Assembly (NCBI GenBank): GCA_963603365.1
Contig: CAVCMI010000025.1
Span: 19,803 to 83,802, forward strand
Length of the DNA stretch: 64,000 bases
Direction of reading: 5' to 3'
DNA from: F23-D06 sp963603365
GTDB taxonomy: Bacteria; Bacteroidota; Bacteroidia; Bacteroidales; WCHB1-69
Within the stretch, counting starts at the first letter, position 1; the number at the start of each line of letters is the position of its first letter. Position numbers and translations under genes: made by a program. The notes below the pieces were generated by a model. It was not told where the DNA came from. It worked only from the letters and a program-made list of their open reading frames with translations, and searched no databases. This document shows, in pieces, positions 45,943 through 55,292 of the stretch.

Positions 45943-47692
45943 CGGAAGAAGCTTTTATGTCAATGTTGAGTTCGTCAAGCTGCGATTGCGAGATGGGGGT
46001 CGGTGCGGGCAACATCGTGTCGCGGCCGGCGTTGTTCTTGGGGAACGCGATGAAGTCGCGGATGGTGTCGCAGTCTGACAGTACGGCACACATCCTGTCG
46101 AAGCCGAATGCGATGCCGCCGTGAGGCGGTGCCCCGTACTTGAAAGCGTTGATCAGAAAGCCGAACTGGCTTTGAGCCTGCTCTTCGGTGAAGTTCAGTG
46201 CCTTGAACATTCTCTTCTGGAGTTCCGGGTTGTGGATACGGATAGAGCCGCCGCCAATTTCGGAACCGTTGATGACCAGGTCGTAGGCGTTGGCGTTTAC
46301 AGCTCCGGGGTTGCTTTCCAGCATATCTTCGTGCTCTGGCTTAGGTGCTGTGAACGGGTGGTGCATGGCGTAGTAGCGTTGGGTCTCTTCGTCCCACTCA
46401 AGCAACGGGAAGTCGATGACCCAAAGTACTTTGTAGGTGCCTGCCTGACGAAGCCCGAGACGGTTGCCCATCTCGAGACGCAGCACGCCCATTTGCTGGC
46501 GCGTCTTCATCGCCTTGCCCGACATGATGAGAATGAGGTCGCCGGCAACAGCTTGGCAACGCTCGGCCACCGCTTTCAGGTCTGTTTGGTCATAGAACTT
46601 GTCCACGGATGATTTGTAGGTTCCGTCGGCGTTGCATAGGATATAGACAAGCCCGGAAGCGCCGACTTGCGGACTTTTAACGAACTCGGCAAGTCCGTCA
46701 AGCTGCTTGCGTGAGTAGTTGCCGCACCCTTCGACCTTGATGCCGACAATGAGTTCGGCTTCGTTGAAGACCTTGAAAGAGCGTTGCTGCAGCAAGTCGT
46801 TGAGTTCTACAAAATGCATTCCGAAACGGGCGTCCGGCTTGTCTGAGCCGTAATATTTCATGGCATCCGCCCAAGTGATGCGCTCAATGTCTTCGAGTTC
46901 TATGCCTTTGAATATATGGAAGATATGTTTTACTAACCCCTCGAAAAGGTTGAGAATGTCTTCTTGTTCCACGAACGACATTTCGCAGTCGACTTGGGTG
47001 AACTCCGGCTGGCGGTCGGCCCGGAGGTCTTCATCACGGAAACAGCGCACAATCTGGAAATAACGGTCCATACCTGCCATCATCAGCAGCTGCTTGAGGG
47101 TTTGCGGCGACTGCGGGAGGGCGTAGAACTCGCCCGGGTTCATACGGGAGGGCACCAGGAAGTCGCGCGCGCCTTCGGGAGTGCTGTTGACCAGAAACGG
47201 GGTCTCTATTTCCAGAAAACCATGTTCGCTGAGGTACTTGCGTATTTCAAGTCCTAACTTGTGACGGAAAATCAGGTTGTTTTTCACCGGATTTCTCCGG
47301 ATGTCGAGATAACGGTATTTCATGCGCAGTTCGTCGCCGCCGTCAGACACGTCCTCGATGGTAAATGGGGGTATGGCCGATTCGTTCAGTACGGTGACGT
47401 TGTCCACGTCGATCTCGATGTCTCCTGTGGGAATGTTCTTGTTCTTGCTGTAACGTTCAATCACCTTGCCGGTAACCTGAATCACCCATTCGCGCCCGGC
47501 CTTCCCTATCTGTTCGCAAAGCTGCGCCTTCTCCTCGTGGTTGAATGCCAACTGGGTGATGCCGTATCTGTCACGCAAATCTATGAAAATCATACCGCCA
47601 AGATGGCGGATTTTCTGTATCCATCCGCAAAGCGTTACCGTTTGCGAAACATTGGCGATAGTTAATTCGCCGCAAGTGTGTGTCCTTAACAT
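45932..47692 (-). CDS. aspS: Aspartyl-tRNA synthetase
   Basis: 586 residues. An N-terminal OB-fold anticodon-binding domain (CGWIQKIRHLGGMIFIDLRDRYGITQ), class II motif 1 and motif 2 (FRDEDLRADRQPEFTQVDCEMSF), the bacterial GAD insertion (about 290-420), and motif 3 GIAFGFDRMCAVL. It charges tRNA-Asp. It heads an overlapping unit with the Wzz and O-antigen ligase genes and has its own -7 box. Confidence 0.96.
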   Translation of the reverse strand: MLRTHTCGELTIANVSQTVTLCGWIQKIRHLGGMIFIDLRDRYGITQLAFNHEEKAQLCEQIGKAGREWVIQVTGKVIERYSKNKNIPTGDIEIDVDNVTVLNESAIPPFTIEDVSDGGDELRMKYRYLDIRRNPVKNNLIFRHKLGLEIRKYLSEHGFLEIETPFLVNSTPEGARDFLVPSRMNPGEFYALPQSPQTLKQLLMMAGMDRYFQIVRCFRDEDLRADRQPEFTQVDCEMSFVEQEDILNLFEGLVKHIFHIFKGIELEDIERITWADAMKYYGSDKPDARFGMHFVELNDLLQQRSFKVFNEAELIVGIKVEGCGNYSRKQLDGLAEFVKSPQVGASGLVYILCNADGTYKSSVDKFYDQTDLKAVAERCQAVAGDLILIMSGKAMKTRQQMGVLRLEMGNRLGLRQAGTYKVLWVIDFPLLEWDEETQRYYAMHHPFTAPKPEHEDMLESNPGAVNANAYDLVINGSEIGGGSIRIHNPELQKRMFKALNFTEEQAQSQFGFLINAFKYGAPPHGGIAFGFDRMCAVLSDCDTIRDFIAFPKNNAGRDTMLPAPTPISQSQLDELNIDIKASSDGK

Positions 47693-47717
47693 TGTTACGT
47701 ATATAATATTTAAGGTT

Positions 47718-47725
47718 GCAAAAGT
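47718..47725 (-). promoter_or_regulatory. -7 box for the aspS unit
   Basis: TACTTTTG on the minus strand, 25 nt before the aspS ATG. Confidence 0.6.
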
Positions 47726-47795
47726 ACGAATTTATTCCTGATTCGGGTCTGTTAGACGACATTTGGGAAAAATCGCGCAGATGTTTTCTTTTTTG

Positions 47796-47803
47796 TATTT
47801 TTG
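47796..47803 (+). promoter_or_regulatory. -7 box for nadD
   Basis: TATTTTTG, 26 nt before the nadD ATG; divergent from the aspS promoter. Confidence 0.55.
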
Positions 47804-47829
47804 CGCCCCTTTGAAAAAGACTTTCATCA

Positions 47830-48405
47830 ATGTTCAAGACAGGTCTCTTCTTCGGTTCGTTCAATCCAATACATATCGGGCATCTCATCATTGCCGAGTA
47901 TATGGTTGAACATTCTGACATGCAAGAGGTTTGGTTTATTGTTTCCCCATGCAACCCGCTTAAGAGGAAGTCGTCACTGCTTGATGACCGGCAGCGTCTC
48001 TATATGGTGAATTTGGCGATTGGCGACGATGCCCGTTTCAAGGCTTCGGACATAGAGTTCTCAATGCCGCAGCCCTCGTACACGTGCCATACGCTGTCAA
48101 TGCTTTCAGAGAAGTTTCCGCAACGCGAGTTCGCGCTCATTATGGGCGAGGACAACCTGCGGACAATAGACAAATGGCTCAATTATCAGTGGATTCTGGA
48201 CAATTACGACATCTATGTCTATCCGAGAACAGACGGTGCGCCTTCTTCGGCGGCCATGCCTGCCCGTGCATGTGTGATAGACGCTCCTGTGGTGGGCATC
48301 TCCGCCACGTTGATACGCGAGAGCATCCGGCAACGGCAGTCGGTGCAATATATGCTGCCCGAGAGAGTTTATCAGTATCTTGACGAGATGGGCTTTTACA
48401 GATAG
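47830..48405 (+). CDS. nadD: Nicotinate-nucleotide adenylyltransferase NadD
   Basis: 191 residues. The nucleotidyltransferase motif GSFNPIHIGH is at 9-18, a second substrate segment is MGEDNLRTIDKW, and the C-terminal ISATLIRESI corresponds to the usual SSTxIR. It makes nicotinic acid adenine dinucleotide, a late step in the NAD pathway to which nadB (8.5 kb) also belongs. Followed 39 bp on by rlmD. Confidence 0.95.
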   Translation: MFKTGLFFGSFNPIHIGHLIIAEYMVEHSDMQEVWFIVSPCNPLKRKSSLLDDRQRLYMVNLAIGDDARFKASDIEFSMPQPSYTCHTLSMLSEKFPQREFALIMGEDNLRTIDKWLNYQWILDNYDIYVYPRTDGAPSSAAMPARACVIDAPVVGISATLIRESIRQRQSVQYMLPERVYQYLDEMGFYR

Positions 48406-48444
48406 TGAAAAAAGTTAATATTTAATACAATACGCATAATCAAG

Positions 48445-49848
48445 ATGGCATTTAAGAGATATGACATTGAAGACATAGAGATTGTTTCAGCCGGGTCAGA
48501 GGGAAAGTCGGTGGCGAAGCTGGATGGGCTGACCATTTTTGTTCCGTTTTCCGTGCCCGGCGACATAGTGGATGTGGAGATTTTCAAACGGAAGCATGGC
48601 TATGCCGAAGCCAACTTGCTGGCAGTCAAGAAGCCTTCGCCCGACAGGGTAGTGCCGCCTTGTATGCATTTCGGCGCTTGCGGCGGATGCAAATGGCAGA
48701 TGCTTTCGTACGAGAAACAGCTGGCTTTCAAGCAGAAACAGGTGGAAGACAATTTCAGGCATCTTGGCAAGTTCGAGTTCCCTGAAATCTCGCCAATAAT
48801 AGGTTCCGAAAAACAGTACTATTACCGCAACAAGCTGGAGTATACTTTCTCTACGCTGAAATGGCTGCCATACGACCAGCTGAAGCAATACGAAAGCGGC
48901 GTGTTTTTTGAGCAACGCTGTCTGGGCTTTCATGTTCCCGGCATGTTCGACAAGGTCCTTGACATTGAGCATTGTATGCTACAAGCCGCACCCAGCAACG
49001 AAATCCGGCTTTTTTTGCGTGAGTATGCCCTCACACATGAACTGCCCTTTTACAATCCCCGCGAGCAGACAGGGCTGCTCCGAAATGTCATCATACGCAC
49101 CGCATCTACGGACGACGTTATGGTGGTGCTGGTGGTGACGGAAGCCACGCCGGAAGCCAAGGCGATGATGCAGGCTTTGTATGACCGTTTCCCAGAAATC
49201 ACTTCGCTGGTTTATGTGGTGAACACTAAAATGAACGATGCCATCTTTGACCTCCCGTTCCATCTTTTTAAAGGACAGGATTTTATAATGGAAGAGATGG
49301 AAGGGCTTCATTTCAAGATAGGTCCCAAGTCGTTTTACCAGACCAACAGCGAGCAGGCATACAATTTGTACAAGAAGGTTCGCGAATTTGCTGACATTCA
49401 AAAGGATGACGTTGTATATGACCTTTTTACCGGCACGGGTACGATAGCCAATTTTGTGGCACACCAGGCAAAGAAGGTGGTAGGCATCGAATATGTGGAC
49501 ACCGCAGTTGCGGATGCCCGCATAAACTCGGAGCGTAACGGCATCTCCAATACGGAGTTCCTTGTTGGCGACATGGCCAAGATCTTCACCGCCGACTTCA
49601 TTGAACAACATGGCATTCCGAATGTGATCATCTCTGACCCTCCGCGCGCCGGCATGCACCCCAACGTGATAGAACAGCTGTTGAGGATGGAGGTGCCACG
49701 TATCGTCTATGTGAGCTGCAACCCGGCCACACAGGCGCGAGACCTTACCCTGTTAAACGAGAAATACCACGTGACGGCAGTGCAGCCGGTGGACATGTTC
49801 CCGCAAACCCAACATGTGGAGAATGTGGTACGGCTTGATTTGAAATGA
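48445..49848 (+). CDS. rlmD: 23S rRNA (uracil-5-)-methyltransferase, RlmD/RumA family
   Basis: 467 residues. An N-terminal TRAM domain (about 1-60), an iron-sulfur site with Cys73, Cys79, Cys82 and a later Cys in IEHCMLQ, then the AdoMet domain (VYDLFTGTGTIANFVA) with DPPRAGMHPNV and the catalytic Cys in VSCNPATQARDL. It forms 5-methyluridine in RNA, most likely 23S rRNA. The exact uridine cannot be told from sequence. Confidence 0.92.
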   Translation: MAFKRYDIEDIEIVSAGSEGKSVAKLDGLTIFVPFSVPGDIVDVEIFKRKHGYAEANLLAVKKPSPDRVVPPCMHFGACGGCKWQMLSYEKQLAFKQKQVEDNFRHLGKFEFPEISPIIGSEKQYYYRNKLEYTFSTLKWLPYDQLKQYESGVFFEQRCLGFHVPGMFDKVLDIEHCMLQAAPSNEIRLFLREYALTHELPFYNPREQTGLLRNVIIRTASTDDVMVVLVVTEATPEAKAMMQALYDRFPEITSLVYVVNTKMNDAIFDLPFHLFKGQDFIMEEMEGLHFKIGPKSFYQTNSEQAYNLYKKVREFADIQKDDVVYDLFTGTGTIANFVAHQAKKVVGIEYVDTAVADARINSERNGISNTEFLVGDMAKIFTADFIEQHGIPNVIISDPPRAGMHPNVIEQLLRMEVPRIVYVSCNPATQARDLTLLNEKYHVTAVQPVDMFPQTQHVENVVRLDLK

Positions 49849-49984
49849 TGGGTTGTCTGGTGACAAAAAAAGCGGCTAATAAAGGAATTATACCACTTTC
49901 AAAAAACGGCCGACAACACAAACACAAATAGTCTGACTGCGTAAACAAATTCCGTTGCGGCTTTCCGGGAAAATGCACTTGTTT

Positions 49985-50698
49985 TTATAAATGCACGGAA
50001 AATGACGGAAGCTCAGCGACCGCCCTGCTGTAATCTTCGGGGATGCCAATATCTATAAAATACCCGTTCTGAATGAAGCCAAAGAGTCTGTCAAGCTTGC
50101 ATTGGGGCACAAGAACGGAATCTTCAAACGAAAACTTTTCCGGAAGTCCTTTAAAGACAGGTTCGAGCCGGCTGACAATGTAAACGCCACCATTTATCAA
50201 ACCCTCTTCACAATACGTTTTTTCTTTGAACAGTCGGATTCTGCTGTCTGTTTTGTCGAAAATCACACTGCCGTAGCGGTCAAAATTGCGCATCGGCTTC
50301 AATGCGACCGTTATGGCGGCATTAAGTCTTTTGTGGGCATCCATCAGTGCGTCAAGGTCAACATCGAAGAATGTGTCGCCGTTCAGAACGGCAACATTGC
50401 TGTCTGATGTTTTGCCTAAAGCCAATTTAATGCCGCCTCCTGTGCCAAGAGGGGTGTCTTCGATGGCATAGTCGAACTCAAACGGGAACACCTCCTTCAC
50501 TTCGTCAATCCACTTGCAGACGACTTCGCGAAGGTAGCCAACAGAAATGACAACTTTGCTGACTTCAAAACGGGACAGATATTTCAACAAATACCAAAGG
50601 AAAGGCTTGCCTGCAATGGGAGCCATGCATTTGGGCACTTCGTTGACGACGGAACGCAAACGGGTGCCGAGACCGCCGGCAAGAATGACTACTTCCAT
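49985..50698 (-). CDS. hddC: D-glycero-alpha-D-manno-heptose-1-phosphate guanylyltransferase
   Basis: 237 residues from the ATG at 50698 (MEVVILAGGLGTRLRS); an ATG five codons earlier would overlap gmhA. Signature GGLGTRLRSVVNEVPKCMAPIAGKPF, then DTPLGTGGGIKLAL and the metal-binding LNGDTFFDVD. The kinase and isomerase next to it identify the substrate as heptose-1-phosphate and the product as GDP-D,D-heptose. Last gene of the hddA-gmhA-hddC unit. Confidence 0.85.
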   Translation of the reverse strand: MEVVILAGGLGTRLRSVVNEVPKCMAPIAGKPFLWYLLKYLSRFEVSKVVISVGYLREVVCKWIDEVKEVFPFEFDYAIEDTPLGTGGGIKLALGKTSDSNVAVLNGDTFFDVDLDALMDAHKRLNAAITVALKPMRNFDRYGSVIFDKTDSRIRLFKEKTYCEEGLINGGVYIVSRLEPVFKGLPEKFSFEDSVLVPQCKLDRLFGFIQNGYFIDIGIPEDYSRAVAELPSFSVHL

Positions 50699-50699
50699 A

Positions 50700-51362
50700 T
50701 CAGATTCTTTCAACCCCGTTCCCGAAAAAATGATCTTCCAGCATCAGGCATAGACAGTGATAAACCGGAAGGTGAAGCTCTTGGATTCTGTATGTTTCAG
50801 TTTCCGGCACTCTGATGCAGACATCTGCCACCTTGGAGAGTTTGCTCTCTTTTTGACCGGAGAGGCCGATTACCTTCAAGCCCAACGCTTTGGCTGTGAC
50901 TGCCGCATAAACGACATTCAGGCTGTTGCCCGAAGTGGAGATGCCCAGAAAGCAGTCGTTGCTCTTGCCGTAACCATAGACCTGTTGGGCAAAGACAAGC
51001 AAGGGTTCGTTGTCGTTCATGAAAGCGGTCGAAAGAGAAGTATGTGTCGTCAGGGCAATAGCCGGAAGAGCTCCTTGAAGGTGGGTTGCCAATGTGGCGC
51101 CCCATGTGGGGTCTATCGCTTTCATAGCATCTGCATGTGCTTCGGGGATGATTCGTTTCCGTTTGAACTCTTTCATCAATTCACCTACAATATGTTCAGA
51201 GTCTGCTGCGGATCCTCCATTTCCGCAAACCAGCAGTTTCCCGCCGTTGGTATATGCTTCTTTCAGGTTGTCGTATGCTTTTAGAATATCATCCTTGCAA
51301 AACTCAAGCGACGGATACCGTGCGATGAGTTGGTCTAAGGGTTTCAATAGACAGTATTCCAT
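50700..51362 (-). CDS. gmhA: Sedoheptulose-7-phosphate isomerase GmhA
   Basis: 220 residues. SIS domain with VCGNGGSAADSEHIVGELMKEF and, later, DCFLGISTSGNSLNVVYA. The C-terminal helix is LHLPVYHCLCLMLEDHFF. It converts sedoheptulose-7-phosphate to D-glycero-D-manno-heptose-7-phosphate, the first step of heptose precursor synthesis. Its start lies inside the 3' end of the kinase gene (59-bp overlap). Confidence 0.9.
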   Translation of the reverse strand: MEYCLLKPLDQLIARYPSLEFCKDDILKAYDNLKEAYTNGGKLLVCGNGGSAADSEHIVGELMKEFKRKRIIPEAHADAMKAIDPTWGATLATHLQGALPAIALTTHTSLSTAFMNDNEPLLVFAQQVYGYGKSNDCFLGISTSGNSLNVVYAAVTAKALGLKVIGLSGQKESKLSKVADVCIRVPETETYRIQELHLPVYHCLCLMLEDHFFGNGVERI

Positions 51363-52386
51363 AATTGCTATTGTTTAAATGTCTTTTTTTCTTGGGAGAA
51401 TATTCGGTGGGTGCGTAATAAAGTACCCGGGCGCCGTCATTTTCAAAATTGAAAGGAATAATCATCAGTTTCTCAAGAGCCTGAACAAGAGATGGTTGTT
51501 TGTCTTTTTCGCAGTAAAACAGCATAAAGCCGCCTCCGCCTGCGCCTAACAGTTTTCCGCCGAGGGCACCGGCTTTTATGGCGGTGTCGTAAATGTCGTC
51601 AATATAGCCGTTGCTGACCTTGGAGCCGGTTCCCCTCTTGATCTTCCAAGTGGCGTCAAGCAGTTTCCCGAACTCATTCAGGCTCGTCTCCTTGTTTGTC
51701 AGTACCGTTTCGGCTTCATCCACCAAAGCACGCATATCGAGCAGCTGTTTGGTCTTGTCTATCGGTTTTGCAAACGTGTCGGCTTGTATTTCAGACGAAA
51801 AGCGTTGTACTCCCGTATAGAACAGCAACAGGTTTTCATTCAGGTGGCGTTTGCGTTCGGGGTGAATAATGATGGGATGAACGGAAAAATCGTTGTTGCT
51901 GAAGTCTATGCGGTTGAGGCCTCCGTATGCAGCCGCAATCTGGTCTTGCCAGCCGCCATGTTCCTTGAGCACATCACGCTCAATATGGATTGCCTCCGCA
52001 GCAAGGCTCCGGCGGCTCATCCTCTTGCCTTTGAGAGCACAAAAAGCATTCAGCATGCCGACGGCAAAGGAAGAACTTGTACCCAATCCGGTGCGTGCCG
52101 GAAGGTCCCCCTCGTATGTCAAACGGATCTCATGAATGTCGTGCAGCCGCATACATTCGCGTATCAAGGGGTGCTCGATGTCTTCAATGTTGTTGACCCG
52201 TTCAAAACGATTGTGAACAAGTTCTGAAATATAGGGATGAAAGGGCGGCATATGACGCACATTCACATAGCAGAACTTGTCGAAAGTGGAAGAGATGACA
52301 GCGCCTCCGTGATCGTTGAAAAACGACGGCATGTCAGTTCCGCCGCCAAAAAAGGATATGCGAAAAGGCGTTTTGGTGATAATCAT
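51304..52386 (-). CDS. hddA: D-glycero-alpha-D-manno-heptose-7-phosphate kinase (GHMP family)
   Basis: 360 residues. N-terminal KTPFRISFFGGGTDMPSF, the ATP-binding GHMP loop LPARTGLGTSSSFAVG near residue 95, and the C-terminal GGKLLGAGGGGFMLFY. It phosphorylates heptose-7-phosphate at C1 in the GDP-heptose route. First gene of the unit behind a -7 box. The last 25 residues overlap gmhA and extend past the usual family end. Confidence 0.9.
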   Translation of the reverse strand: MIITKTPFRISFFGGGTDMPSFFNDHGGAVISSTFDKFCYVNVRHMPPFHPYISELVHNRFERVNNIEDIEHPLIRECMRLHDIHEIRLTYEGDLPARTGLGTSSSFAVGMLNAFCALKGKRMSRRSLAAEAIHIERDVLKEHGGWQDQIAAAYGGLNRIDFSNNDFSVHPIIIHPERKRHLNENLLLFYTGVQRFSSEIQADTFAKPIDKTKQLLDMRALVDEAETVLTNKETSLNEFGKLLDATWKIKRGTGSKVSNGYIDDIYDTAIKAGALGGKLLGAGGGGFMLFYCEKDKQPSLVQALEKLMIIPFNFENDGARVLYYAPTEYSPKKKRHLNNSNYGILSIETLRPTHRTVSVA

Positions 52387-52458
52387 ATCGCGCTTCCGTT
52401 CCGTTGAACCATATTCAATTGAAAGTCAAGGTGACTTTTTTTTGCTTTTCAAGCGATG

Positions 52459-52466
52459 CAAAAGTA
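52459..52466 (-). promoter_or_regulatory. -7 box for the heptose operon
   Basis: TACTTTTG on the minus strand, 72 nt before the hddA ATG. Confidence 0.5.
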
Positions 52467-52557
52467 CATTTTTAATCGTAAGGTTCGTTGCCGTCCGCAA
52501 AAGATCGTCCAATCACCATTTCAGCTGCCATATCCAAGTTCTGAATCAAAACGTCTT

Positions 52558-53454
52558 TTACTGGCCTTTTGCCGCTGCCCTTTGGGCTTTGGTTTTGAAA
52601 CAGTGGATGTAGGCCAGTTCAAGGCCGATATAATTGTGTCGATAACTGATTGTGCCGTACTCGTAGGGCATTAAGGCCATATAGGTGTATTTCCCGGTCA
52701 TCCGGTCTTTGAACGAGTAGTTGAAAACGGCTTGAAACCGTATCAGGTCATTGTATGGCAGCCGGTAATAGACGCCGAGGTTTAGGAAAAGGTCGGCTTC
52801 AATCTTGCGTGTCATTTCTTTCGGGCGGGAAAGAACTCCTTCGGCGAGAGTGGTTGATACACCCTCGTTTATTTTTTGTATGCCGATTGAGAAAGTCATA
52901 TCTTGAATAAAGGCGTTGTAGTTGTCTCTTTTTGTGACCGCATAACCGATTGACTCGAAAACGTTAACGAGATTAACCCCTACGGCAGAGCAGAACATCC
53001 AGTTGCTGTTGTACATAGGGAAATGGAATTCTATACGGACCGGAATCTGAAATTGGCGGATAACATCGTCCGTATTGATAGGGGTAATTGAAGGCATACC
53101 TTCGAACCCGTAATTGTGATATATATTTAGCGGGACATATACAGAATCAAAACCGCCGTGAAGCGTTGTCCCATAGTCAATGCCAAGTGAAACCCCAAAG
53201 TAACGGGCAAAGTGGTATGAAACCTCAAGTCCGGCTTTGCTCCCCAAGCGGGGCTTTGAAATTATTCTTTGAGAACCGTAGATAGGTTTGATTCCTAAAC
53301 TGTTGATAACATACCCTTCTTCGCGCAACCCTATGTGGAAACCATTAGGAAATAAAGGGTCAGCTGGCTTTTGGGCATAACCACACAACGGCGCAAGCCC
53401 GCAAAAAACAAACAATAAAGCAACAGGGACGGTTTTGAAAAATGATAAGTTCAT
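52558..53454 (-). CDS. Outer-membrane beta-barrel protein, PorT-like size
   Basis: 298 residues. Signal peptide ending CGYAQ (about residue 28), then alternating polar and hydrophobic strands rich in Tyr/Phe (GLEVSYHFARYFGVSLGIDYG; FLNLGVYYRLPYNDLIRFQAVFNYSF), typical of an 8- to 10-strand barrel. No named family could be fixed. It begins 12 bp after a frame-broken lipoprotein gene, with which it likely shares a transcript. Confidence 0.7.
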   Translation of the reverse strand: MNLSFFKTVPVALLFVFCGLAPLCGYAQKPADPLFPNGFHIGLREEGYVINSLGIKPIYGSQRIISKPRLGSKAGLEVSYHFARYFGVSLGIDYGTTLHGGFDSVYVPLNIYHNYGFEGMPSITPINTDDVIRQFQIPVRIEFHFPMYNSNWMFCSAVGVNLVNVFESIGYAVTKRDNYNAFIQDMTFSIGIQKINEGVSTTLAEGVLSRPKEMTRKIEADLFLNLGVYYRLPYNDLIRFQAVFNYSFKDRMTGKYTYMALMPYEYGTISYRHNYIGLELAYIHCFKTKAQRAAAKGQ

Positions 53455-53466
53455 GATTATAGGGTT

Positions 53467-53787
53467 TTAGTTGATGAAAATCTGAAAATTGTTAAGATTA
53501 TGATCAATTGAGAAATAAACCATAGAATTGTTCCCGATGCCGAGTTCTATGAAATCAGGTGAGAATCGTGGATGTGTGAAAACATCTGTTCTTGTTCTCT
53601 TGAATGTTACCCCAATCATGTTCGGGCATATTGTTGTAAATGGATTGTAACTCTTCAGGCATTGGATGATAAGTTGCACTTTTGGGAATAAGGTTGTTCG
53701 AGGAAACTCCTGTTATTTCTTTGTCGCATCCAGAAAAAAAGTACATACAAAAAATACGCTGAATGTCAAAATAATTGTCTTTTTCAT
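53467..53787 (-). pseudogene. Small lipoprotein gene broken by two compensating frameshifts
   Basis: From the ATG at 53787, the first frame encodes a signal peptide (MKKTIILTFSVFFVCTFF), then reaches a stop. The lipobox FSGC and about 45 following residues are in the next frame, and the last part (FIELGIGNNSMVYFS) is again in the first frame, ending at TAA 53467. One extra T in the T7 run (53734-53740 on the plus strand) and one fewer G in the G4 run (53610-53613) would join them into a single 106-residue lipoprotein. The interval is exactly 107 codons. Either a recent pseudogene or homopolymer read errors. Confidence 0.65.
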
Positions 53788-54067
53788 TGTTAATAATTAA
53801 TATTTAAAGTTGATGTTGTTATTGCAAAATTCGTTTATTGTATAAGTTTTTACAATATTATCCGGAAGGTAATCTTATGGTGGGTGGAGGTTCGCCGGAC
53901 TTGGTTCCGTTTGCTCTTGTTTCGGTGTTCATGTTCAATGAATTTGAAAAAACGTTGCAAATATATGAAAAAAAAGATTCCGTATATCCAAGTGGCAAAG
54001 TTATAAAAACATTAGCCCCTCTTTTATAACTGTCCAAGTTGAACTTGTCATGCAGCAATGCTCATGG
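53788..54067. other. Gap without a supported gene
   Basis: A/T-rich gap of 280 bp. It holds a possible minus-strand -7 box TATATTTG (53965-53958), about 170 nt before the broken lipoprotein gene. Short open frames of about 65 codons on both strands lack family resemblance. Confidence 0.4.
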
Positions 54068-55156
54068 CTATTCAAACAGTGTCTGAAACAATCTTTCGGC
54101 TGCCGCGTTCGAGTATTTTTCCAAATAGACTTGCCGTGAATAGGCATTGAAGCGGGGGCGCGGGTGTTGGATGAAACTGTTGAGACAGTTGATGAAATCC
54201 TGCGCTGTCTGGCAACAGCCTCCGATTATATTGTAATCGGCATCGTAACCCTCAAAAGCCTCTTCAGAGCCAATGATGTTTTTGCCGTACATCAAAGACT
54301 CGCAAGTCTTTATTTTCATACCGCTGCCGGAGAAAATCGGGAGCACCATAATATCAGCATCCTCGAGATACGGGCGCAAGTCGGGGACATCGCTGACAAC
54401 TTCAATGTCTTTAAGCAGGGGGGATTCAGCCTTGAGTTTTGCCATGCCTTTGCCGATTACCTGCATTTGGATGTCCACGTGCGGCAACACATGTTCGACA
54501 AACCAGAGTATGCCTTGATTGTTAGGAGGGAAGTAGGTCCCGAGAAAGAGACATAGGGGTTTCTTACGGGTCATCTCTGTTGAAGGGGTTATGTCTTTGC
54601 ATCGGTCGGCCAGAGAAACCGGGATGATAATGTCGGCGGCACGTCCGTAACGTTGCTCGAGTATCTTTGCATCACGTTCGTTGAGCACAATGATTGTGTC
54701 GGAATAACGGCATGAATAACGGTCATTTGTATCTGCGGTGCGTATTACAATATTGCGGCCGGGCACTTTAGCCAGTTTAGCCTCAAAATAGAGGCTTTCT
54801 ACATTATGGAAAAAAACAACAACACGGCCCTTGTATCCGGTCTCTTTCAACCGCTGGGCAATGATGCCGAAAACACTGCGGTCGACAAAAACCATATCAT
54901 AGTCTTGAGCCAGACGTACTATCTCTTGCATGCGCTTTGGGGTGAGCCCGTAATAGTAACGGAACAGAAAGAAGAATGCGCCGCGCACATAATCAAGCAT
55001 GGTTTTGCGCTTGTATTCGTCGTGGATGTAGTAGGAATCGATTTGGCCGCTGCCGACAATAGAACGGAGCAACTCATAATTGCGCTTGCTTGCCTGACCG
55101 CCTCCTTCGAGGATGCCGCGGGAACGCTTATACCAGATGAAAAGAATTGAGGACAT
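54068..55156 (-). CDS. GT4-type glycosyltransferase
   Basis: 362 residues from the ATG at 55156 (MSSILFIWYKRSRGILEGGGQASKRN); an upstream ATG at 55210 adds 18 residues unlike the family. GT-B fold: the N-terminal domain has HNVESLYFEAKL and the C-terminal domain LFLGTYFPPNNQGILWFVEHVLP, then DLRPYLEDADIMVLPIFSGSGMKIKTCESLMYGK, the donor-binding region with the ExxxE-type Glu. It transfers a sugar to a glycan at the cytoplasmic face. Linkage unknown. Confidence 0.85.
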   Translation of the reverse strand: MSSILFIWYKRSRGILEGGGQASKRNYELLRSIVGSGQIDSYYIHDEYKRKTMLDYVRGAFFFLFRYYYGLTPKRMQEIVRLAQDYDMVFVDRSVFGIIAQRLKETGYKGRVVVFFHNVESLYFEAKLAKVPGRNIVIRTADTNDRYSCRYSDTIIVLNERDAKILEQRYGRAADIIIPVSLADRCKDITPSTEMTRKKPLCLFLGTYFPPNNQGILWFVEHVLPHVDIQMQVIGKGMAKLKAESPLLKDIEVVSDVPDLRPYLEDADIMVLPIFSGSGMKIKTCESLMYGKNIIGSEEAFEGYDADYNIIGGCCQTAQDFINCLNSFIQHPRPRFNAYSRQVYLEKYSNAAAERLFQTLFE

Positions 55157-55292
55157 GGCAGGGAAATAAATGATTGAAAAGTTGTTGCACTTTGGTGGAA
55201 AGATTTTCAAAAGTTACTGAGAAAATATGCAATTCTCTGTCCGAAAATTTCCGATTTGTATGGTTATAATGAATTGTCATAAAATCAGTTTG

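Noticed and set aside
53838..54029. 63-codon plus-strand frame
   Set aside because: No ribosome site, family or neighbour support.
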